Part shown: piece after piece, positions 45,151-55,500 of the stretch
How positions within the stretch are numbered: the stretch's first letter is position 1
How the letters are laid out: every line of letters starts with the position of its first letter
Assembly (NCBI RefSeq): GCF_030160395.1
Contig: NZ_BSOG01000001.1
Location: 338,117-402,116 of the forward strand
Reading direction: 5' to 3'
DNA from: Chitinimonas prasina
GTDB taxonomy: Bacteria; Pseudomonadota; Gammaproteobacteria; Burkholderiales; Chitinimonadaceae
Length of the DNA stretch: 64,000 bases
Translations under genes and position numbers: made by a program
The notes under the pieces: generated by a model
Database searches by the model: none
Told to the model about the DNA's origin: nothing
The model's input: only the letters and a program-made list of their open reading frames with translations

Positions 45151-45945
45151 TCAAGGCAAGCGCTCAGGGTGGGTATAGACCGTCATCCTGTCCTCACGGG
45201 CAAATCCCACCAGGGTGATACCCGCCTCCCCAGCCAGTTGCACCGCCATGGCGGTGGGGGCTGAGATCGCCACCACCAGCTCCAAGCCGGCGCTGGCTGC
45301 CTTGTGTACCAGTTCATAAGAGGCCCGGGACGTCAGCAGCACGGCCCCGCCAGGGTGGGCCTGCCGGTGCATTGCACCTATCAGCTTGTCGAGCGCGTTA
45401 TGGCGGCCTACATCCTCGCGCACCAGCAGACCGCCGCTGGCATCCAGCAATGCTGCCGCATGTACACCACCGGTCTGCCGGTTTAACGGCTGTAGACTAA
45501 CCAATTGCCGCAAGCCGGCATGCAACTGGGCCGCCGTCATGCGCAAACCGTCGCCCACATGGGCAATCGGACTGATGGCAGTGTCCAGCGCCTCCGCCCC
45601 ACACAGGCCGCAGCCGGTTCGGCCTGTCAGCTGGCGTCGCCGCGCTTTCAAGCGCCAGAAGCAGGCCTGGGCCAGGGCTATCTGCAGGCTCAGGCCGCCG
45701 GCCTCAGGCACAATCTCCACCGCACGGATATCCGCCGGCTTGTCGGCGATGCCCTCGCTCAGGCTGAAACCCAGGGCAAAATCCGCCAGGTCCAGCGGGC
45801 TGGCCATCATCACCGCGTGCGATAGGCCGTTGTAGACCAGCGCTACCGGCACCTCCTCAGCCAGTTGTTCGGCCACGACCTCACGGCCATCGCCTCTCAG
45901 CTGCAACGCCTGGACATCGCCCCAGCCGTGGCTCAGGCCTGGCAT
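45151..45945 (-). CDS. fdhD: Formate dehydrogenase accessory sulfurtransferase FdhD
   Basis: Transfers sulfur from IscS to the molybdenum cofactor of formate dehydrogenase-type enzymes. The 264-residue protein has the key C-x-x-C pair Cys112/Cys115 in TGCGLCGAEAL, plus LDLADFALGFSLSEGI and LLVREDVGRHNALDKLIGA. The ATG at 45945 follows AAGG; a GTG nine codons upstream is also possible. It overlaps the winged-helix-like gene by 13 bases, next to an YdeP-type oxidoreductase. Confidence 0.92.
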   Translation of the reverse strand: MPGLSHGWGDVQALQLRGDGREVVAEQLAEEVPVALVYNGLSHAVMMASPLDLADFALGFSLSEGIADKPADIRAVEIVPEAGGLSLQIALAQACFWRLKARRRQLTGRTGCGLCGAEALDTAISPIAHVGDGLRMTAAQLHAGLRQLVSLQPLNRQTGGVHAAALLDASGGLLVREDVGRHNALDKLIGAMHRQAHPGGAVLLTSRASYELVHKAASAGLELVVAISAPTAMAVQLAGEAGITLVGFAREDRMTVYTHPERLP

Positions 45946-46171
45946 AGCGCACGCGCCTTGTCTGTCAGCCACAGGCGCAAGCGGCCACGCTCTTCGGTGC
46001 TACGCACCAGATCCAGCCCCTGCATTTGTGGGTTGTCGCCCAGGCCGGCCAACAAGCGCTTGAGTTCGCTCAGGCTCAGCCCCAGGCGCTTGCAGGCCTT
46101 GTGGATGGATAGACCGTCCTCTTCCAGCAACAGCTGCAACAAGGCCAGCGTCATCGCCTCTTCATCTGCCA

Positions 46172-46172
<1 letters not shown>
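45933..46172 (-). CDS. Small winged-helix-like DNA-binding protein
   Basis: A 79-residue protein with a helix-turn-helix pattern SIHKACKRLGLSLSELKRLL and a wing-like strand pair LVRSTEERGRLRLWLTDKARALC. Its ATG overlaps the TGA of the oxidoreductase gene by one base and its end overlaps fdhD by 13 bases. Very likely a regulator or accessory factor of this formate dehydrogenase-like operon; no specific family named. Confidence 0.7.
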
Positions 46173-48418
<2,246 letters not shown>

Positions 48419-48465
48419 GGCTGTTTTCCACGGATAACTGGCCAGATTATGGTGCCAGCGGCCAC

Positions 48466-49827
48466 CTAGGTCGATTGCAAGACGATCTCGACCAGTCCTC
48501 CACCCCACTCGCTGCGCGCCAAGATCAGTTGTCCACCATGGGCGGCAACGATGTCCGCCACCACGGTCAGGCCTATACCATGGCCAGGCACCTGCTCATC
48601 CAGCCGCACGCCACGTTGCAAGGCCGCATCCGCATCGCTGAAGCCAGGGCCATCATCCTCTATACGTACGGTCAGCCTGTTGCCCTGCTGCACGGCTGTC
48701 ACCCGCACGCGCCCCTTGGCCCATTTGGCCGCATTGTCCAGCAGATTGCCGAACACCTCGAAGGCATCGCCCTCATCCAGCCGCCAGCTGAGCTTGGCCG
48801 GGCATGCCACGGCATATTGCAGCTGACGGTCGGCATAGACCTTGGCCAGGGAATCCACCACCCGCTGGAATACCGGCAGCAACAGCAGCGGCGGCGCAAA
48901 CCGGGCCGCGCCGCTGGCGGCCGCACGTCCCAGCTGGTGCTGGACGATGCCGTCCATGCGCGCCACCTGCTGGCTCACCGTCTGCGCCAGCTCTGCCGGC
49001 TCGTTCAGCGCGCCGCGCAATACCGCCAAAGGTGTCTTGAGACTATGGGCCAGATCACCCAGTGCATCCTTGTAGCGGGTCTGCCGGGCGCGTTCCTGTT
49101 CGATCAGGGTGTTCAGGTTGCCGGTCAGGCCAGCGATCTCGGCGGGGTAACGCCCCTCCACCCTGGCCTGCTCACCGGTTTCAACGCGGCGTATCTCCCT
49201 GGCCACCCGCCGCAGCGGTGCCAGGCCCCAGCCCAGCAGCAGGGTCTGCGCCAGCAGCAGCAGCACGCCGGCACCACCCAGCCAGGTCCACAGGGTACGG
49301 CGGAAGCTAGCCAGTTCGCGGCGGAATGCCACGGTGTCTTCCAGCACCGAGAAGGTCAGCGGCATGGCGCGCGGCCCTTCGGACCACTTCACGCCATAGG
49401 CTGCCGCCAGATAGGTCTTGTTGCCTCGCTCCAGCTCCTCATAGCGCCACTCGCCCGCATCCAGCCTGCGCGGAAAAGGCGGCGACAGCCCCAGGGTGGA
49501 CGGCGACTGCCACTCTTCGCGGTGATTGGGGTTGGAGATATTGGCGTACAGGCCGGACGAGGGTAGTGCCAGGCGCGGCTCTGGCAGCGAATAAGGCATG
49601 ATCAGGCCGCCATCGGGGTCCAGCTCGGCACGGGCCAGCAACAGGTAGATGGTCGATTGCAGCCTGTCATAGCGGGCCAATCGCACGCTGTCGGCGTGTG
49701 CCCGCTCCAGCGCCCAGCCAGCACCAACCAGAAAAGCCACCAGCACCACGGCAGCCCCCAGTATCAAGCGGGTGCGTATGGAGCCCGCCGGACGGACAGC
49801 GGGTGGCGCCGCCAGGTCTGTCGTCAT
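48466..49827 (-). CDS. PhoQ-like sensor histidine kinase
   Basis: A 453-residue membrane kinase. Helix 1 ~21-39 and helix 2 ~180-200 flank a periplasmic domain, followed by HAMP-like linker. H box DLAHSLKTPLAVLRG with His261, N box NLLDNAAKWAKGRV, G1 EDDGPGFSDADAAL and G2 GHGIGLTVVADIV are complete. The SLKTPL H box and domain plan match PhoQ/CarS-type sensors of divalent cations. It overlaps its regulator gene by 4 bases. Confidence 0.92.
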   Translation of the reverse strand: MTTDLAAPPAVRPAGSIRTRLILGAAVVLVAFLVGAGWALERAHADSVRLARYDRLQSTIYLLLARAELDPDGGLIMPYSLPEPRLALPSSGLYANISNPNHREEWQSPSTLGLSPPFPRRLDAGEWRYEELERGNKTYLAAAYGVKWSEGPRAMPLTFSVLEDTVAFRRELASFRRTLWTWLGGAGVLLLLAQTLLLGWGLAPLRRVAREIRRVETGEQARVEGRYPAEIAGLTGNLNTLIEQERARQTRYKDALGDLAHSLKTPLAVLRGALNEPAELAQTVSQQVARMDGIVQHQLGRAAASGAARFAPPLLLLPVFQRVVDSLAKVYADRQLQYAVACPAKLSWRLDEGDAFEVFGNLLDNAAKWAKGRVRVTAVQQGNRLTVRIEDDGPGFSDADAALQRGVRLDEQVPGHGIGLTVVADIVAAHGGQLILARSEWGGGLVEIVLQST

Positions 49828-50495
49828 GCCAGGACGAAGCGGTAACCACGTCCGCGCAAGGTCTCTATCGGTGCCAGGCTGCCGTCCGGGTCCAGCTTGC
49901 GGCGCAGACGGCCTATCAGCACCTCCAGCACATTGCTGTCGCGGTCTTCATCATGCGGGTAGAGATAATCGGACAGCTCCTGCTTGCTCACCACCCGCGC
50001 CCGCTCACGCACCAGCAGTTCCAGCACGCGGTATTCAAAGGTGGTCAGCTCGATGGGCGTGTCACCCAGGCTGGCCTGCTGGGCCGAGAAATCCAGCGAC
50101 AGCGGGCCTATGGTCAGCACATCCGAGGTCGCCTTCAGGGCACGGCGCAGCAGGGCCTTCACCCGCGCCGCCAGTTCGGGGTATTCAAAGGGCTTGACCA
50201 GGTAATCGTCGGCACCGGCCTCCAGCCCCTTTACCTTGTCCTGCCAACTGCCACGAGCCGTCAGTATCAGGATGGGCAAGGTGCTGCCACCAGCACGCAG
50301 CTTCTCTACCACAGTCAGGCCATTCATGCGTGGCAGGCCCAGGTCGACGATGGCCAAGTCGATAGGGTACTCACTGGCCTGGAACAAACCGTCCTCGCCA
50401 TCGGCCGCCTCATCCACCCGGTAGCCATCCGCTTCCAGCTGCTTCTTCAGGCTCTGCCGCAGGGCAGTCTCGTCTTCAATCAACAACAGGCGCAT
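49824..50495 (-). CDS. OmpR/PhoP-family response regulator
   Basis: A 223-residue regulator: receiver domain with Asp51 (AIVDLGLPRMNGL), LTARGSWQDKVKGLEAGADDYLVKPF, and a winged-helix output (LTTFEYRVLELLVRERARVVSKQEL, DSNVLEVLIGRLRRKLDPDG, TLRGRGYRFVLA). It is 7 bases after a PepSY gene and coupled to the kinase, the usual PhoP/CarR-type arrangement. Confidence 0.94.
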   Translation of the reverse strand: MRLLLIEDETALRQSLKKQLEADGYRVDEAADGEDGLFQASEYPIDLAIVDLGLPRMNGLTVVEKLRAGGSTLPILILTARGSWQDKVKGLEAGADDYLVKPFEYPELAARVKALLRRALKATSDVLTIGPLSLDFSAQQASLGDTPIELTTFEYRVLELLVRERARVVSKQELSDYLYPHDEDRDSNVLEVLIGRLRRKLDPDGSLAPIETLRGRGYRFVLA

Positions 50496-50502
50496 GGTCT
50501 GC

Positions 50503-50739
50503 TCACAAAGTGCGGCCGCTGGCCACGTCGATATAGATGATCTTCACTTCGCCTTGCGCCGTCACCACCTTGACGCGCCAAGCAGCCTTGCCCTCACGCT
50601 CGCCCTTCTCGACCGACAAGACCCGGCCGCCGCTCTGGCGCTGCGCGGCGGCAGCGGCGTCGTCACGGCTGACATCAGCCCAGGCGGGCAGGGAGAAGGC
50701 TAGCAGCAGGCTGCACAGCAAGGCATAGGGTTTCATCAT
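50503..50739 (-). CDS. PepSY-domain periplasmic protein
   Basis: A 78-residue secreted protein: signal peptide MMKPYALLCSLLLAFSLPAWA and a PepSY domain (VSRDDAAAAAQRQSGGRVLS, AWRVKVVTAQGEVKIIYIDV). AGGA lies before the first of two ATGs. Such small PepSY proteins often precede PhoP/PhoQ-like pairs and may modulate the kinase or protease activity in the periplasm. Confidence 0.88.
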   Translation of the reverse strand: MMKPYALLCSLLLAFSLPAWADVSRDDAAAAAQRQSGGRVLSVEKGEREGKAAWRVKVVTAQGEVKIIYIDVASGRTL

Positions 50740-50773
50740 GGCGTGTCCTGTCAGGGTGGTTCCCGATATTGTA

Positions 50774-51283
50774 TTACGGCTCAAGCGGTTCGACCGAGAC
50801 TCGCACAGACATGGTCTTGCCGGGATTGTCGCGGGTAAAGGTGGTGTATTGCTGGCCACGGTACTCGTAATTGACGCGGTAGCCAGTGATGCGACTCTCC
50901 CAGTCCTCCACCGTGCGGCAACGCTTGATCTCACGCGGCACTTCTTCATACCGTTCGTGGTTGTCACGGTTGTCTATACGGTCACCGGCCAGCGCACCGA
51001 CCACGGCACCCAGGGCAGTGGCAGCCTCGCGGCCATGGCCCTTGCCTACCTGGTTGCCGATCACGGCGCCAGCAATGCCGCCCACCACCGCGCCACCATA
51101 CTGACGCTCGCCGCCAACGCGACGGGTCTCGGTCACCCATTCGCTGCTGCACTCCTTGCGCGGCGTGCTGTAACGCTCGTATTGCGGCTCCACACTCTTC
51201 ACACGGGCCGTATCATTGAAGCTGTCTGCGTGGGCAGCCACGAAGCTGGTGGCAATCAGGCTAAAGAGGGCAAGGTGTTTCAT
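50774..51283 (-). CDS. Glycine-zipper outer-membrane-type protein (Rick_17kDa_Anti/2TM)
   Basis: A 169-residue exported protein. Signal peptide MKHLALFSLIATSFVAAHA, then a glycine zipper GGAVVGGIAGAVIGNQVGKG and AATALGAVVGALAGDRIDN (17-kDa antigen/SlyB-like), then a C-terminal beta-rich part with YRVNYEYRGQQYTTF. AAGGAG is 7 bases before the ATG. Lies upstream of the PepSY operon on the same strand; possibly an envelope stress protein. Confidence 0.85.
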   Translation of the reverse strand: MKHLALFSLIATSFVAAHADSFNDTARVKSVEPQYERYSTPRKECSSEWVTETRRVGGERQYGGAVVGGIAGAVIGNQVGKGHGREAATALGAVVGALAGDRIDNRDNHERYEEVPREIKRCRTVEDWESRITGYRVNYEYRGQQYTTFTRDNPGKTMSVRVSVEPLEP

Positions 51284-51370
51284 GGCGTGCTCCTTACGTT
51301 GGGGTATGGAACGCACTATGCGCCGGGTGCAGTGAACCAAAGCTGAATGCTCCACACCTTGCCTTGGCAC

Positions 51371-51395
51371 AAAAAAAACCAGCCACTGGGCTGGT
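51371..51395 (-). terminator. Terminator of the Crp/Fnr-type gene
   Basis: On the minus strand ACCAGCC pairs with GGCTGGT (51378-51384 and 51389-51395) and is followed by a run of eight T (51378-51371). Confidence 0.88.
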
Positions 51396-51424
51396 CTTTT
51401 CTGCTGCAGCTGCAGCCAGACAGG

Positions 51425-52078
51425 TCAGAATGCCTCTGGCAGCTTCTGCAGAATGATGAGCCGGCGGTTCTCGATACGCACATACCCGCCAAACACCAGT
51501 TCCTTCATGATACGGGCCACCATCTCGCGGGAAGAGCCCACCCGGTCGGCAATGGCCTGCTGGGTCATATGGCCCTCGATCTGCATCACGCCTTCCAGTT
51601 CCACCGCCAGGTCTTCAAACAACAGCCTGACACGGCTATAGACATCCTTCAGCGCCAGGTTCTTGACTGCCTCGGTCAGTTGCCGGGTACGCCGGACCAA
51701 ACTGACCAGCACCTTGAACTGGATATTGGGATGGTTGTGCAGCAGCGCGAGGAAGTCCTCCTTCTGGATCACCAGAAAGGTGCTCTGTTCCTCGGTTTCC
51801 ACCGATGCCGTGCGCGGCTCGTCATCCAGCAGGGCCAGCTCACCCACATACTCGCCCGGCCCCAGCACGGCCAGCACGTATTCCTTGCCGTTGGAGTCGC
51901 TGACGAACACCTTGAGCCGCCCCTGCATCAACAGGAACATCGAGCTACCGGCGTCCCCTTCGTTGATGATGATGGCGCCCTTGGGGTAGGTCTTGGCAGC
52001 GGCGGATGCCTCGATATGGGACAGCTCCTCATCGGAGAGTCCGTAGAACAACGGGATTTGCTTCAGCGTGGCGATCAT
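51425..52078 (-). CDS. Crp/Fnr-family transcriptional regulator
   Basis: A 217-residue regulator: cyclic-nucleotide-binding fold (PLFYGLSDEELSHIEASAAA, KGAIIINEGDAGSSMFLLMQ, GPGEYVGELALLDDEPRTAS) and a C-terminal HTH (MTQQAIADRVGSSREMVARI). No Fnr-type cysteine cluster is present at the N-terminus. The GELALLDDEPRTAS loop resembles cAMP-type cyclic-nucleotide sites, so a cyclic nucleotide ligand is possible. The ATG at 52078 is chosen over one 11 codons upstream. Confidence 0.92.
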   Translation of the reverse strand: MIATLKQIPLFYGLSDEELSHIEASAAAKTYPKGAIIINEGDAGSSMFLLMQGRLKVFVSDSNGKEYVLAVLGPGEYVGELALLDDEPRTASVETEEQSTFLVIQKEDFLALLHNHPNIQFKVLVSLVRRTRQLTEAVKNLALKDVYSRVRLLFEDLAVELEGVMQIEGHMTQQAIADRVGSSREMVARIMKELVFGGYVRIENRRLIILQKLPEAF

Positions 52079-52107
52079 GCGACACCAAGTGGTTGATACG
52101 GTGTTGT

Positions 52108-52497
52108 TCAAGCGCCGGCAGCAGACGTTGCCGCTGCCGGCTTCTCGGTGACAGGGGTCGAGCTGGTTTCGCTCGCCGCCTCATCCGCAGGCTCGGTGCC
52201 CCCGCCTATCTCCACCGAGGTCACCGGCCCTTTGGGCGGCTGGTCGGGGGGTGGCGTGATGACATCAAGCTTGTTCTTGGTCATATATTCGTTCATCTCT
52301 TTCCAGCCGGCAAAAATATCGGCTTTTGAGACACGAACGTTGCGCTGAAAGCAGTCCTCCAGCGCCCGACCGGAATGCCGGCAGGCCGCACCGATTGCCC
52401 GGCCATTGAGCTTGGCCTGGTTGGCCAGCTCGGTCAGGCGCTCACAACCGGAGAGTCCCAACACCATCATGGCAAGCAAAAACATGCGTGTTGTCAT
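52108..52497 (-). CDS. Putative lipoprotein
   Basis: A 129-residue protein with a lipobox (MTTRMFLLAMMVLGLSGCER, Cys18), a helical core with two Cys (AIGAACRHSGRALEDCFQRN) and a Pro/Ala/Thr-rich tail. GGAAC precedes the ATG. No family recognised. It lies between the alpha-2-macroglobulin gene and the Crp-like gene on the same strand. Confidence 0.75.
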   Translation of the reverse strand: MTTRMFLLAMMVLGLSGCERLTELANQAKLNGRAIGAACRHSGRALEDCFQRNVRVSKADIFAGWKEMNEYMTKNKLDVITPPPDQPPKGPVTSVEIGGGTEPADEAASETSSTPVTEKPAAATSAAGA

Positions 52498-52580
52498 TGT
52501 GTTCCGGCGCTTTATTAATCCTGTTTACGAATTGTAAGCCAGATTCTGGCATTACTCACATAGGGTTAATCGGCAGTAAC

Positions 52581-55500
52581 TCACTCTATCTTGAGGGCAG
52601 GGTTAGGAATCTCGCCAAATCTTTCTGGCGCGTACAGGGCTTCGACCCGTGTTGGCGGCAAGGCAAAGTCGCCACGGGTGTTCAGTCGCACGGTGTATTC
52701 CACCGTATGGCTACCCTTGGGCAGCCACTCGTAATAGGCCTTGTAGGCGGTGTCACCCTTCTCCTCGAAGGTCGGCCCGGCACCCGAGCTTTCCTCGTTG
52801 CTTGCCAGCAACTTCGAATCAGTGGCAAAACCACGGCCCAGCAACTGCGCACCAGCCGGTATCGGGTCATTAATGGCAACCCAGCTCATGTCAGCCTGAG
52901 CGTGTATGGTCAGGCGCACGCGCCAGACATCGCCCCTGGCCTGGCCCTTGCCGCGCGCCTCCACTGCAGTCCACTGCTTCTCCACCCTGTAGCCCGAAGC
53001 CAGCGGCGCCTTCAGGGGCAGTGCCGCGCGGGCCTGTATCACAGCCCATGGCTTGCCGCTGCCCTGGTGACTCAGGCCCAGGCTGCCGGATTTGTCAGGC
53101 CAGGCCAGCTTGAGGCTGCCACCCTTGGCCGATTTGTCCCAGTCCAGGCTTTGCTCGCCAACCAGCTTGGCCACCGTACGTCCGGTGGGCTGGCCGGCCT
53201 CCACTTCGGCGGCGAAGCGCCGTAGTGCCAGCGTACCCCAGACATTGGCCACCGTGGTATCCCAATGGCCGCGCTGCTGCCGTCCTACCAGGCCTCGGGC
53301 GATACGGCCCAGGTCTGCCTGCTTCTCCTTGCGATCCAGCGCAGCAATCAGGATGCGCGCTGCATCAGCATCCTGGCTGTCCATCATCCACCAGCCTTCC
53401 CAGCGTTCCGTCCCAGAGAAATTCAGGGTCGTGCCAGACAAATCCAGCCGGGCATTCAGTACCTGCCTGGCCTCCTTGATACGCTCGGCCCGCTGCGGCA
53501 GGTCGGTCACCTTGTCCAGCACCGCCATCCAGTCCAGCAAGGTCGCGGTAGACCAGCGATTGGGCTCCAGCACCAGGCCATCGAGCATGGCCGGGCGAGC
53601 CGCGCCGTGGCGCGCCAGCGCCGCAATGGCATCGAGCTTGTATGCTGCACGATTGGTACTGTTGCTGCCCGACGGGGTAATTGCAAGACGCCCCTGTACA
53701 TACGCGGTCAGGGCGGATTTCATGCGTTCCCGGCCGGCATCCGGCAAGGCCCAGCCACTTTCAGCCGACAAGGTCAGCAAATGGGCGGTCAATACCGGAC
53801 TACCACGCGACAGGCCGGGGAAATACATCGCCAGTCCATCGCTATCGAGATAGGCATCCAGCTGGCCGACCACAGCCTGCCAGCCGGCCTGGTCATTCAA
53901 GCCAAAGGCGCGGGAAGTCTGCTGCTCCAGGCAGGTATAGGGGTAGCGTCGGAAATAGCCTTCCACCCCGTCCAGCGCTGCAACCAGGCTGGGCGACAAG
54001 GTCACCTCCAGGCCGCCACGGCCCGGCAGGGCATCGGCAGGCCGCGCCACCGGCAGGTTGTAGTCGGGTGCCAGCTGGGCCAGCGTTGCTTGCAGCACCC
54101 GCACCGGCACGGCTTCCAGCACCGCCTGCGGCTGGCTGATGGTGTCGTACAGCTTGCCGCTGTCGCTGGCCACCTCCACCGTCCACTTCAATTCACTGGC
54201 ATCGCCCGGCACCGTGACTGGCCACAGCAGTTCCTGCGCTGCACCGCCCGCCAGCTCCACCTGCTGTGGTGCCAGCGCTGCCAAGCCCTGCACCTTGGGC
54301 CGGACCACCAGCTTGAGTGCCTGACTGGTGGTATTGCGCACGGTAAAACCCGCTTCGAAGCGATCGCCCTGGCGCACACTGCGGGCCAGACCAGAGAACA
54401 GCATCACATCCTTGCTGGCGCGTATGCTGGTCGAGCCTGTTCCAAACCGGTCGGCACCGGCATTGGCTACGGCAACAATGCGGAAACTGGTCAGCGAATC
54501 ATTCAGCGGCACCTCCACCATGGCTTCGCCCTTGGCATCGAGTACCACCCTGGCCTTCCACAGCAGCAGCGTATCGAACAGCTCGCGGGTGCCGTTACGG
54601 CCACCGCCACCGCCTGCCGGCACGGCTTTACGCCCATAGTGGCGCTTGCCTATGACCTGCCCCTGGGCCGTCGCCGTGTTCAGACCATAGGGCCGCTCAC
54701 CCAGCATGGCTTCCAGCAGTTTCCAGGAATCATTGGCACGCAGCGCAAGCAGGCCCTCATCCACCGCCGCCAGGGCAACCTCTGCGCCCTTGGCCGCTGG
54801 CTTGCCATCCGGTGTCTTCACCGCAATGCGCACCATCGCCTTGTCGCGTACCTGGTACAGCGCCTTGTCGGCTGTCACCTTCACATCCAGCTTGTAGCCC
54901 TTGATACCCACCGGCAGCTTGATGATGCCCAGCTTGTAGGCCGGCTTGGCCAGGTCAACCATGGCCGTGGCGGCAGGGTCCATCAGCCGGCCGCGCACCA
55001 CCAGCACCGAGACGTAGACATTGGGGCCATGGCTGGCTTTCAACGGCACCTTGACCACCGGGTTGGCCGCGGTCAGGTTCTGGGTGCGCCACTCCAGCAC
55101 CGACTCCCGCTCCACCGCGATCAGCGCCGTCGCCTCGCGGAACGGCATTTGCACCCGCAGCGTGGCTGTTTCGCCCGGCTCATAGGTTTTCTTGTCAGCA
55201 ATCAGGTCGATGCGGTCGCTGTCACTACCACCCGACCAGCTCGTCCCATCACCGTAGGCGTACACCTCGTCATAGGTGTAGGCCGTCTTGCCCGCATCGT
55301 CCTGGGCGGCTACCCGCACCACGATCTCGCCCACATGCTTGGCCGGCAACAGGCAGGGCATACGGCCTCGCGCATCGGTCCGGCCGCTGCACAGTTCACC
55401 CAGCGCCTTGTAGCGGGTGGTGCTCTCATAGCTGTAGAAGCCCCCCACCAGGCGTTTGCGGTGGCTGAATACCTGCCGCAACCAGGCCTCCGCCTTTACC